A stretch of DNA of 64,000 bases from Comamonas endophytica (GTDB lineage: Bacteria > Pseudomonadota > Gammaproteobacteria > Burkholderiales > Burkholderiaceae_C). The stretch spans positions 2,015,501 through 2,079,500 of the forward strand of contig NZ_CP106881.1 of assembly GCF_023634805.2 (NCBI RefSeq), written 5' to 3'. The notes beneath the pieces are model-generated. The model was given only the letters and a program-made list of their open reading frames with translations, did no database searches and was not told the DNA's origin. The translations under genes and the position numbers were made by a program. This document shows, in pieces, positions 56,078-64,000 of this stretch (the first letter of the stretch is position 1; every line of letters starts with the position of its first letter).

Positions 56078-57358
56078 ATGAACGCGCTCAATATCGTGGA
56101 ATACACCCACACCCTGGGGGCCCAGGCCAAAGTCGCCTCGGCCCAGATGGCCCGCGCCTCGGCCGCCACCAAGAGCCGGGCCCTGCTGGCGCTGGCCCGG
56201 CTGCTGCGGGAGAACACCGCCGCCCTGCAGCAAGACAATGCCCGCGACCTCGCGCCGGCCGAAGCCAATGGCCTGTCGGTGCCCATGGTCGACCGCCTGC
56301 GCCTGACTCCCAAGGTGCTCGAGACCTGCGCCCAGGGCTGCGAGCAGCTGGCCGCCATGCCCGACGTGATCGGCGAGATCCTGGGCATGAAGCAGCAGCC
56401 CAGCGGCATCCGCGTGGGCCAGATGCGCGTGCCGATCGGCGTGTTCGGCATGATCTACGAGAGCCGCCCCAACGTCACCATCGAAGCCGCCAGCCTGTCG
56501 ATCAAGAGCGGCAACGCCTGCATCCTGCGCGGCGGCTCCGAGGCCATAGCGTCGAACCAGGCGCTGGCCCGGCTGGTGCAGCAGGCGCTGGCCGAGGCTG
56601 GCCTGCCCGAGCAGGCGGTGCAGCTGGTGCAGACCACTGACCGCGAGGCCGTGGGCCAGCTGATCGCCATGCCCGAATATGTCGATGTGATCATCCCGCG
56701 CGGCGGCAAGGGCCTGATCGAGCGCATCAGCCGCGAGGCCAAGGTGCCGGTCATCAAGCACCTCGACGGCAACTGCCACACCTATGTCGACGACCCCTGC
56801 GACCTGGCCATGGCCGTCAAGGTGACGGACAACGCCAAGACCAGCAAATACAGTCCCTGCAACGCCAGCGAAAGCCTGCTGGTGGCGCGCGGCGTGGCAG
56901 CCGATTTCCTGCCGGCCATCGGCGCGATCTTCGCCGCCAAGGGCGTCGAGATGCGCGGCTGCGCCGAGTCGCTGGCCCTGCTGCAGGGCGTGGACGGCGC
57001 GCAGCTCGTGCACGCGAGCGAGCAGGACTGGAGCGAGGAATACCTCGCGCCGATCATCAGCATCAAGGTGGTGGCGGGCGTGGAGGAAGCCATCGCGCAC
57101 ATCAACCGCTACTCCAGCGGCCATACCGAGGCCATCCTCACGACCGACCACCGCCATGCGCAGCAGTTCCTGCGCGAGGTCGATTCGGCCAGCGTCATGG
57201 TCAACACCAGCACCCGCTTTGCCGACGGCTTCGAATACGGCCTGGGCGCCGAGATCGGCATCAGTACCGACAAGTTCCATGCGCGCGGCCCGGTGGGCAT
57301 CGAGGGCCTGACCTCGCTCAAATACGTGGTGCTGGGCGACGGCGAGATCCGCATCTGA
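56078..57358 (+). CDS. proA: Gamma-glutamyl phosphate reductase
   Basis: A 426-residue aldehyde-dehydrogenase-like enzyme of proline synthesis, reducing gamma-glutamyl phosphate with [46 protein letters not shown] contains the cofactor region, [16 protein letters not shown] the catalytic Cys and [36 protein letters not shown] the C-terminal signature. proB is not in this window. It lies 107 bases after holA and 34 before trkA. Confidence 0.96.
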   Translation: MNALNIVEYTHTLGAQAKVASAQMARASAATKSRALLALARLLRENTAALQQDNARDLAPAEANGLSVPMVDRLRLTPKVLETCAQGCEQLAAMPDVIGEILGMKQQPSGIRVGQMRVPIGVFGMIYESRPNVTIEAASLSIKSGNACILRGGSEAIASNQALARLVQQALAEAGLPEQAVQLVQTTDREAVGQLIAMPEYVDVIIPRGGKGLIERISREAKVPVIKHLDGNCHTYVDDPCDLAMAVKVTDNAKTSKYSPCNASESLLVARGVAADFLPAIGAIFAAKGVEMRGCAESLALLQGVDGAQLVHASEQDWSEEYLAPIISIKVVAGVEEAIAHINRYSSGHTEAILTTDHRHAQQFLREVDSASVMVNTSTRFADGFEYGLGAEIGISTDKFHARGPVGIEGLTSLKYVVLGDGEIRI

Positions 57359-57392
57359 AGGCTGCCCGCGTCCGGCATCACCAGCGAACTCC

Positions 57393-58841
57393 ATGAAAAT
57401 CATCATCCTGGGTGCGGGGCGCGTGGGCTTCAGTGTGGCCGAGAGCCTGGTGTCCGAGCGCAATGACATCACCGTCATCGACACCGACAGCCGCCGGCTG
57501 CGCGAGCTCGAGACCCGCTTCGACCTGCGCGGCGTGGTCGGCAACGGCACCGAGCCGGCCGTGCTGGCCGAGGCCGGCGCGCGCGATACCGACCTGCTGA
57601 TCGCCTGCGCGGCGCTCGATGAGACCAACCTGGTGTGCTGCAAGGTCGCCGACATGGAGTTCAGCGTGCCCACGCGCATCGCGCGCGTGCGCTCCTCGGG
57701 CTTCGCGCCCGACTCGCCGCTGCTGGGCAAGGAAGGCTTTGCCGTCGACCGCATCATCTGCCCCGAGGAGTCGCTCACGCGCTACATCGGCAAGCTGATC
57801 GAGTACCCCGAGGCGCTGCAGGTGCGCGAGTTCGCCGGTGGCCGCGCCTGCCTGGCATCGGCGCGCGCGCGCGCCGGAGCGCCGGCCGTGGGCCTGCGCA
57901 TCGGCGAGCTGCGCGACAGCATGCCCGATGTCGCCATGCGCCTGGTCGCGATCTACCGGCGCTTCGCCGAGGAACCCGACCGCTTCGTGCGCTGCGACGG
58001 CACGACGCTGATCGAGCCCGGCGACGAAGTCTTCGTGCTGGCCGCGCGCGACCACCTGCCGCAGATCCTCAGCGCGCTGCACCGCCCGCGCGGCCAGCGG
58101 ACCAAGCCCGTGCGCCGCATCATGATCGTCGGCGGCGGGCGCGTGGGCCAGCGCCTGGCGGCCCAGCTGTCGCAGGTGCCAGGCCAGTTCCACCTCAAGG
58201 TGCTCGAGGAGAACGAGCAGCGTTGCACCGATCTGGCGGCCACGCTGCCCACCGAGGTGCTGGTGCTGCACGGCGACCCGACCGACGAGGGCCTGCTGGG
58301 CGACGAAGGCATAGAGGACGTGGACCTGTTCCTGGCGCTGACCGACGACGACGAGGACAACATCATGTCCTGCCTGCTGGCCAAGCGCATGGGCGCGACG
58401 CGCGTGCTGTCGCTGATCAACCGCCGCACCTACGCCGACCTGATGCACGGCACGCAGATCGACATCGCGCTGTCGCCCGCGCAGGCCATGCTCGGCGAAC
58501 TGCTGGCCTATGCGCGCCGCGGCGACGTGCAGGCCGTGCACAGCCTGCGCCGCGGCGTGGCCGAGGCGCTGGAGATCGTCGCCCGCGGCGACCGCAAGAG
58601 CTCGCGCGTGGTGGGCCGGCGCGTCGAGGAACTGCGCCTGCCGCTGGAAGTGCACATCGGCCTGATCGTGCGCGGCCTCGACGATGCCGAGGCCGACCCG
58701 AACGCGCGCGAGCCCCAGGTCATCATCCCGCGCAGCCACACGGTGATCGAGAGCAACGACCATGTGGTGTTCTTCCTGCCGAACAAGCGCCTGGTGCGCG
58801 ACGTGGAAAAGCTGTTCCGCGTGAGCGCCACCTTCTTCTGA
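57393..58841 (+). CDS. trkA: Trk potassium uptake regulatory subunit TrkA
   Basis: A 482-residue cytoplasmic ring protein with two RCK units. Each has a Rossmann start: MKIIILGAGRVGFSVAESLVSERNDITVIDTD and RIMIVGGGRVGQRLAAQLSQ about 245 residues later, each with a following acidic nucleotide-binding residue. It gates TrkH in response to NAD(H)/ATP. The trkH gene starts nine bases downstream, so the pair is one operon. In E. coli dephospho-PtsN binds TrkA; ptsN lies 12 kb away. Confidence 0.95.
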   Translation: MKIIILGAGRVGFSVAESLVSERNDITVIDTDSRRLRELETRFDLRGVVGNGTEPAVLAEAGARDTDLLIACAALDETNLVCCKVADMEFSVPTRIARVRSSGFAPDSPLLGKEGFAVDRIICPEESLTRYIGKLIEYPEALQVREFAGGRACLASARARAGAPAVGLRIGELRDSMPDVAMRLVAIYRRFAEEPDRFVRCDGTTLIEPGDEVFVLAARDHLPQILSALHRPRGQRTKPVRRIMIVGGGRVGQRLAAQLSQVPGQFHLKVLEENEQRCTDLAATLPTEVLVLHGDPTDEGLLGDEGIEDVDLFLALTDDDEDNIMSCLLAKRMGATRVLSLINRRTYADLMHGTQIDIALSPAQAMLGELLAYARRGDVQAVHSLRRGVAEALEIVARGDRKSSRVVGRRVEELRLPLEVHIGLIVRGLDDAEADPNAREPQVIIPRSHTVIESNDHVVFFLPNKRLVRDVEKLFRVSATFF

Positions 58842-58850
58842 CGCCCGGCC

Positions 58851-60317
58851 ATGCGCGACCTGTTTCCCGTTCTGCGCGTGCTGGGCATGCTGCTGGTCAT
58901 GTTTGCGCTGTCCATGCTGCTGCCGCTGGCCGTGTCATGGCACCAGCACGAAGGCATCTGGCTGGTCTATCCGCTGTCGATTGCCACCACGGCCGTGGTG
59001 GGCGGGGCGCTGTGGCTGGGCATGAACCGCTTCCGCCGCGAGCTGCAGCCGCGCCACGGCGTGATCCTGGTGAGCCTGGTCTGGCTGGTGCTGCCGCTGT
59101 GCGCCAGCCTGCCGCTGATGCTGGCGCTGCACCGGATCGGCATCCCGGTGTCGTTCACCCATGCATATTTCGAGGCCGTCTCCGGGCTCACGACCTCGGG
59201 CGCGACGGTGCTGGTCGGGCTGGACCACCTGCCGCTGTCCATCAACATCTGGCGCACCTTCCTGCAGTGGCTGGGCGGCATGGGGATCCTGATCCTGGCC
59301 GTGGCCGTGCTGCCGCTGCTGGGCGTGGGCGGCAGCCAGCTGTTTCGCGCCGAGGCCGCGGGCCCGATCAAGGACACCAAGCTCACCCCGCGCATGACCG
59401 AGACCGCCAAGGGCCTGTGGGGCGTGTACGCGGTGTTTTCCATCGCCTGCGGCCTGGCCTTCTGGGCCGGCGGCATGGGCCCGATGGATGCGTTGATGCA
59501 CATGTTCACCACCGTGAGCCTGGGCGGGCTGTCTTCGCACGATGCCAGCTTCGCGTATTTCGATTCGCCGCTGCTCGAAGCCGTGGCACTGGTGTTCATG
59601 CTGCTGGCGAGCTGCAACTTCGCGCTGTACTTCGTCGCCATGCGCAAGGGCCAGCTGCACGGCTTCTGGCGGGACCCGGAAATGCGCGCCACCATCGGCG
59701 TGCTCGTGGGCAGCGGCCTGTTCGGCGCGCTGCTGCTGTGGCTCAAGGATGTCTATGAGCCGCTCGAGGCGCTGCGCTACGGCGTGTTCAACGTGGTCTC
59801 GGTAGCCACGACCACGGGCTTTGCCACCGTCGACTACCTGGCCTGGCCGGTGTTCCTGCCGGTCATGATGCTGCTGCTGTCGGGGGTGGCAACCAGCGCC
59901 GGCTCGACCGGCGGCGGCATCAAGATGGTGCGCATGCTGATCCTGCTCAAGCAGGCACGGCGCGAACTGACGCATCTGGTACACCCGCGCGCGGTGCAAC
60001 CCGTGCGCCTGGGATCCGCAGTGGTGGACAATCGCATGATCTTCTCCGTGCTGGCCTTCATGCTGGTCTACGGCGCCACGGTGATCATCCTGAGCATGCT
60101 GCTGCTGCTCACCGACCTCGATCCCGTGACCGCGTTCACCGCCATCCTGGCCAGTGTGCACTGCATGGGACCGGGCCTGGGCAGTGTGGGGCCCGCGGCC
60201 AACTATGCGGGGCTCACGGACTTCCAGATCTGGGTCTGCACGCTGGCCATGCTGCTGGGGCGGCTGGAGATCCTGAGCTTCATGGCGCTGCTGACACCCT
60301 CCTTCTGGCGACGCTGA
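58851..60317 (+). CDS. trkH: Trk potassium transporter subunit TrkH
   Basis: A 488-residue polytopic channel protein. Four pore-loop repeats can be seen: SGLTTSGATVL, FTTVSLGGLSSHDASF, SVATTTGFATVDY and ILASVHCMGPGLGSVGP; these contain the selectivity Gly residues. GVATSAGSTGGGIKMVRML is the cytoplasmic gate loop near pore 3. Standard TrkH length (483 in E. coli). It is coupled to trkA. Confidence 0.95.
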   Translation: MRDLFPVLRVLGMLLVMFALSMLLPLAVSWHQHEGIWLVYPLSIATTAVVGGALWLGMNRFRRELQPRHGVILVSLVWLVLPLCASLPLMLALHRIGIPVSFTHAYFEAVSGLTTSGATVLVGLDHLPLSINIWRTFLQWLGGMGILILAVAVLPLLGVGGSQLFRAEAAGPIKDTKLTPRMTETAKGLWGVYAVFSIACGLAFWAGGMGPMDALMHMFTTVSLGGLSSHDASFAYFDSPLLEAVALVFMLLASCNFALYFVAMRKGQLHGFWRDPEMRATIGVLVGSGLFGALLLWLKDVYEPLEALRYGVFNVVSVATTTGFATVDYLAWPVFLPVMMLLLSGVATSAGSTGGGIKMVRMLILLKQARRELTHLVHPRAVQPVRLGSAVVDNRMIFSVLAFMLVYGATVIILSMLLLLTDLDPVTAFTAILASVHCMGPGLGSVGPAANYAGLTDFQIWVCTLAMLLGRLEILSFMALLTPSFWRR

Positions 60318-60412
60318 AGCAACGCCGCCGGACCACGGTTACAGGTGGATTAATTCCGACGGCGTTGCCACATCCCTACAATCCAATACACCACCGTCTC
60401 CCGAGGGCACCA

Positions 60413-61708
60413 ATGGTTCCGCATCTCATCACGGCTCTGACCGGCCCGATCAACGAGCTTGAACAGCGTATTCTGGAATCCATGCCGGCAATCGAGCGCT
60501 GGTTCCGCCTCGAATGGATGGAGCACACGCCTCCGTTCTACTCTTCCGTCGACATCCGCAACGCGGGGTTCAAGCTTGCCCCTGTGGACACCAATCTCTT
60601 TCCCGGTGGCTGGAACAACCTGACCGAGGAAATGCTGCCGCTGGCGGTGCAGGCGGCGATGGCGGCGATCGAGAAGATCTGCCCCGAGGCGCGCAACCTG
60701 CTGATCATTCCGGAAAACCACACGCGCAATACGTTTTATTTGAACAACGTGGTCCAGCTGCAGCGCATCTTCAAGATGGCCGGGCTCAACGTGCGCCTGG
60801 GCTCGATCAGCCGCGAGATCAAGAAGACCACGGTCATCGACCTGCCCAGCGGCGAATCGGTGACGCTCGAGCCGGTGATCCGCAGCAAGCGCCGCCTCGG
60901 TCTCAAGGATTTCGATCCCTGCACGATCCTGCTCAACAACGACCTGTCGGCCGGCGCCCCGGGCATCCTCGAGGAGCTCTACGAGCAATACCTGCTGCCA
61001 CCGCTGCACGCGGGCTGGAGCGTGCGCCGCAAGAGCCGCCACTTCCAGAGCTACGAGGAAGTCTCCAAGCGCTTCGGCAAGCTGCTGGGCATCGACCACT
61101 GGCTGATCAACCCGATGTTCACGCACTGCGAGGGGCTGGACTTCAACGAGGGCACGGGCATGGAAGCGCTCGGCACCCAGGTCGACATGCTGCTGACCAA
61201 GGTGCGGCGCAAGTACAAGGAATACGGCATCAAGGAAAAGCCCTTCGTCGTGGTCAAGGCCGACCATGGCACGTACGGGATGGGCGTGATGACGGTGCGC
61301 GATGCCAAGGACCTGGAAGCGCTCACGCGCAAGTCGCGCAACAAGATGGGCGTCATCAAGGACGGCCAGGCGGTGCACGACGTCATCATCCAGGAAGGCG
61401 TGGCGACCCAGGAACGCATGAACAACGCGGTGGCCGAGCCCGTGGTCTACATGATGGACCGCTATGTGGTCGGCGGCTTCTATCGCATGCACCCCGAGCG
61501 CGGCATCGACGAGAACCTCAACGCGCCCGGCTCGAGCTTCGTGCCGCTGGCCTTCGAGCACAGCACCCAGCTGCCGCAGCTGGGCGCGCGCCCGGGCGCC
61601 AGCGCACCCAACCGCTTCTACATGTACGGTGTCATCGGCCGTCTGGCGATGCTGGCGGCGAGCTACGAGCTCGAAGCCACCAACCCCGACGCCGAGATCT
61701 ACGATTGA
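60413..61708 (+). CDS. gshA: Glutamate-cysteine ligase, T. ferrooxidans type
   Basis: A 431-residue ligase that makes gamma-glutamylcysteine, the first step of glutathione synthesis. The chain (VPHLITALTGPINELEQRILESMPAIERWFRLEWMEHTPPFYSSVDIRNAGFKLAPVDTNLFPGGWNNL, later FVVVKADHGTYGMGVMTVRDAKDLE) matches the family known as gshA_ferroox, unrelated in length to the 518-residue E. coli type. The second segment looks like an ATP-binding loop. The start is ATG 60413. gshB follows after kup, so glutathione is made from this locus. Confidence 0.88.
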   Translation: MVPHLITALTGPINELEQRILESMPAIERWFRLEWMEHTPPFYSSVDIRNAGFKLAPVDTNLFPGGWNNLTEEMLPLAVQAAMAAIEKICPEARNLLIIPENHTRNTFYLNNVVQLQRIFKMAGLNVRLGSISREIKKTTVIDLPSGESVTLEPVIRSKRRLGLKDFDPCTILLNNDLSAGAPGILEELYEQYLLPPLHAGWSVRRKSRHFQSYEEVSKRFGKLLGIDHWLINPMFTHCEGLDFNEGTGMEALGTQVDMLLTKVRRKYKEYGIKEKPFVVVKADHGTYGMGVMTVRDAKDLEALTRKSRNKMGVIKDGQAVHDVIIQEGVATQERMNNAVAEPVVYMMDRYVVGGFYRMHPERGIDENLNAPGSSFVPLAFEHSTQLPQLGARPGASAPNRFYMYGVIGRLAMLAASYELEATNPDAEIYD

Positions 61709-61782
61709 TGTGCTGACGCGGCCGGCTGGCGCATCGCCGGCAGGCCGCACCCCATGGCCCAGAACCAAGACAGGGAGACCCG

Positions 61783-63678
61783 GTGCCCAGGCGGCTGCGG
61801 GTGCGTGCAGTGACCAATTCAAAATCCTCGCTGGCGGCGCTCACCCTGGGTGCCATTGGAGTGGTGTACGGCGACATCGGCACCAGCGTGCTGTATGCCG
61901 TCAAGGAAGTCTTTGGCTCCGGCCATGTGCCTTTCACCCATGCCAACGTCTATGGCGTGCTGTCCATTCTGTTCTGGACGCTCACGCTGATCGTCTCGCT
62001 CAAATACGTGACCCTGGTGCTGCGCGCCGACAACAACGGCGAGGGCGGGCTGGTCGCGATGCTGGCGCTGGCCTCGCAGGCCGTCAAGGAGCAGCCGCGG
62101 CTGCGCGCTGTGCTGCTGCCCATAGGCATCTTCGGCACCTCGCTGTTCTATGGCGACGGCGTCATCACCCCGGCCATCTCGGTGCTGTCGGCGGTCGAAG
62201 GGCTGGAAGTGGTGTCGCCGCAGTTCCGCAGGTTCGTGCTGCCGCTGGCGCTGCTGGTGCTGCTGGCGCTGTTTGCCGTGCAAAAGCGCGGCACTGCGGG
62301 CATCGGCCGCTTCTTCGGCCCGATCACGCTGCTGTGGTTCGGCTGCCTGGCGCTGCTGGGCATCCGGCAGATCCTGGGCCACCCCGAAATCCTCGCCGCG
62401 CTGAGCCCGCACCATGCGCTGGGCTTCATCTGGCGCCAGCCGGGCGTGGCCTTCATCATCCTTGGCGCAGTGGTGCTGTGCGTCACGGGCGCCGAGGCCC
62501 TGTATGCCGACCTGGGGCACTTCGGCAAGAAACCGATCCGCCTGGCCTGGTTCGCGATCGCCATGCCCGCGCTCACGCTCAATTACTTCGGCCAGGGCGC
62601 CTTGCTGCTGGCCCAGCCCGATGCCGTACAGAACCCGTTCTTCCGCATGGCGCCGGCCTGGGCGCTGATGCCGCTGGTGCTGCTGGCCACCCTGGCTGCG
62701 GTCATTGCCTCGCAGGCGCTGATCACCGGTGCCTTCAGCGTCACGCGCCAGGTGATCCAGCTGGGCTACCTGCCGCGGCTGGAAATCCGCCACACCAGCG
62801 CCAGGGAAGCCGGGCAGATCTACATCCCGCTGGTCAACTGGAGCCTGTTTGCCGCCATCGCGCTGGCCGTCATGCTGTTCCGCACCAGCGGCAACCTGGC
62901 GGCGGCCTATGGCATCGCGGTCACGCTGGACATGCTGATCACCACCGTGCTGACCTTCTTCGTGATCCGCTACCGCTGGCATTACCCCTGGCTGCTGTGC
63001 TGGGCCGCCACCGGCAGCTTCTTCCTGATCGACTTCGCCTTCTTCAGCTCCAACCTGCTGAAACTGTTCCAGGGTGGCTGGTTCCCGCTGGCGATCGGCA
63101 GCTGCGTGTTCCTGCTGATGATGACCTGGCGGCGCGGGCGCCAGCTGCTGCACGACCGGCTGCAGAGCGAGTCGATAGAGCTCGAGGGTTTCCTTGCTTC
63201 GCTGGCGCTGCACCCGCCGCAGCGCGTTGCGGGCACGGCCGTCTTCCTCACGGGCGAGCCCGGCACGGTGCCGCCGGCGTTGCTGCACAACCTCAAGCAC
63301 AACAAGGTGCTGCATGCGCAGAACCTGTTCGTCACGGTGCGCACCCATGAAGTTCCCTGGGTGGGCATGGACAGGCGTGTGCAGGCCGAAGCGGTGGGCG
63401 GCCATTGCTGGCAGGTGACGGTGCATTACGGCTTCAAGAACGAGCCCGACCTGCCCCGGGCGCTGGGGCAGCTTTCGGGCCTGGGCTATCCGCTGGACCC
63501 GATGGGCACCAGCTACTTCGTCTCGCGCGACATGGTGATCCCGGGCATGAACCAGGGCATGGCGCCGTGGCGCGAGAAGCTGTTTGCGCAGATGCACCGC
63601 AACGCCAGCCGCGTGTCGGATTTCCTGAACCTGCCAAGCAATGCGGTGGTGGAGCTGGGCTCGAAGATCGAACTGTGA
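61783..63678 (+). CDS. kup: KUP family potassium transporter
   Basis: A 631-residue K+/H+ symporter with about 12 transmembrane helices in the first 430 residues ([59 protein letters not shown] are diagnostic) and a cytoplasmic C-terminal domain. GTG 61783 was taken because GGGAG lies five bases upstream; GTG 61801 or 61810 are alternatives. It lies between gshA and gshB on the same strand, with gaps of 74 and 90 bases, a placement discussed in the findings. Confidence 0.94.
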   Translation: MPRRLRVRAVTNSKSSLAALTLGAIGVVYGDIGTSVLYAVKEVFGSGHVPFTHANVYGVLSILFWTLTLIVSLKYVTLVLRADNNGEGGLVAMLALASQAVKEQPRLRAVLLPIGIFGTSLFYGDGVITPAISVLSAVEGLEVVSPQFRRFVLPLALLVLLALFAVQKRGTAGIGRFFGPITLLWFGCLALLGIRQILGHPEILAALSPHHALGFIWRQPGVAFIILGAVVLCVTGAEALYADLGHFGKKPIRLAWFAIAMPALTLNYFGQGALLLAQPDAVQNPFFRMAPAWALMPLVLLATLAAVIASQALITGAFSVTRQVIQLGYLPRLEIRHTSAREAGQIYIPLVNWSLFAAIALAVMLFRTSGNLAAAYGIAVTLDMLITTVLTFFVIRYRWHYPWLLCWAATGSFFLIDFAFFSSNLLKLFQGGWFPLAIGSCVFLLMMTWRRGRQLLHDRLQSESIELEGFLASLALHPPQRVAGTAVFLTGEPGTVPPALLHNLKHNKVLHAQNLFVTVRTHEVPWVGMDRRVQAEAVGGHCWQVTVHYGFKNEPDLPRALGQLSGLGYPLDPMGTSYFVSRDMVIPGMNQGMAPWREKLFAQMHRNASRVSDFLNLPSNAVVELGSKIEL

Positions 63679-63768
63679 GTGGCCGGGGGCTGGCCTTTCG
63701 GCAGGCCGCCCTTATTTGTGCAACAGTAGGGCGCTCGCGTGCCTGAGCCTGCAACCGTTGACACCACC

Positions 63769-64000
63769 ATGAACCTTCTTTTCATTGCCGACCCCCTCGA
63801 GTCCTTCAAGATCCACAAGGACACCACCTTTGCCATGATGCGCGAAGCCCAGCGGCGCGGCCATGCGGTTGCTGCCTGCGAGGTGCAGAGCATTTCCTGG
63901 CAGCGCGGCGGCAAGGTCTCGGCGCTGGTGCGCGACATCGTGCTCACGGGCGACGCCGGCCAATGGTTCACCGAGCAGGGCACGCGACGCGTGGCGCTGG
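63769..64000 (+). CDS. gshB: Glutathione synthetase, 5' part only
   Basis: The first 77 codons only; the gene runs off the right end. MNLLFIADPLESFKIHKDTTFAMMREAQRRGHAVAACEVQSISWQRGG matches the N-terminus of prokaryotic GshB (substrate-binding domain before the ATP-grasp core), which joins glycine to gamma-glutamylcysteine. Its place after gshA and kup supports the call. In many betaproteobacteria gshB is followed by PTS genes, which cannot be checked here. Confidence 0.9.
   Translation, partial: MNLLFIADPLESFKIHKDTTFAMMREAQRRGHAVAACEVQSISWQRGGKVSALVRDIVLTGDAGQWFTEQGTRRVAL

Overview
The window is GC-rich and densely packed. Its gene content points to a betaproteobacterium of the Burkholderiales, most likely family Comamonadaceae. 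Pointers are the leuS-lptE-holA-proA run, HPr kinase (hprK) next to ptsN, Bug-type solute-binding proteins without membrane partners, a glutamate-cysteine ligase of the T. ferrooxidans type, and a family of intergenic repeats built on CCTTCGACAGGCTCAGG...CGAACGG. I see no tRNA, rRNA, CRISPR array, prophage or intact insertion sequence. Both ends cut through genes: a tyrosine phosphatase at the left and gshB at the right.

Layout. 0-5.6 kb: phosphatase fragment, a 49-residue lipoprotein, proline symporter PutP, penicillin-binding protein 1A and a ferritin-like protein. 5.7-19 kb: accessory and housekeeping genes in short units: a methyltransferase coupled to the tRNA modification enzyme TapT, an acyltransferase, a DUF924 protein, two orphan Bug proteins, a GST, two pirins, a SlyD-like isomerase, a class I glutamine amidotransferase and a ribosome-hibernation-like protein. 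Four of the five clusters of the 25-bp repeat lie in the left 18 kb. 19-28.6 kb: central carbon metabolism (tkt-gap on the minus strand; pyk and fba on the plus strand) with murU, pepP and a CPBP-family membrane protein. 28.7-40.5 kb: a lipoprotein, fadD, mtnN, corA, the overlapping tsaB-rimI-UDG-like operon, dacB, a secreted hydrolase, a GDSL-like lipoprotein and sua5. 40.4-44.5 kb: purine genes purE-purK and purC around a CnoX-type thioredoxin. 44.8-50 kb: hpf-ptsN-hprK (nitrogen PTS regulation), fur/bamE divergent across a likely Fur box, dapB and an ExbB/ExbD pair. 50-64 kb: YbdG-type mechanosensitive channel, leuS-lptE-holA-proA, then a potassium/glutathione block trkA-trkH-gshA-kup-gshB.

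How it fits together. Cell-envelope building and maintenance (PBP1A, PBP4, MurU, BamE, LptE), tRNA and translation quality (LeuS, TapT, TsaB, Sua5, RimI, HPF), glycolysis and the pentose phosphate pathway, purine synthesis, and osmotic/potassium/redox homeostasis are all represented. PtsN is known in enterobacteria to bind TrkA, so the PTS genes at 45 kb and the K+ transporters at 57-63 kb may be functionally linked.

The most unusual items are two conserved-looking proteins whose catalytic residues have been replaced (a GDSL-like lipoprotein lacking Ser, Asn and His, and a uracil-DNA-glycosylase-like protein lacking its motif residues), a strong hairpin with a possible 10-codon leader ORF ahead of corA, a multi-hairpin intergenic element at 43.3-43.5 kb, and the inverted repeat family. 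I did not find a clear new multi-gene defence or metabolic system.
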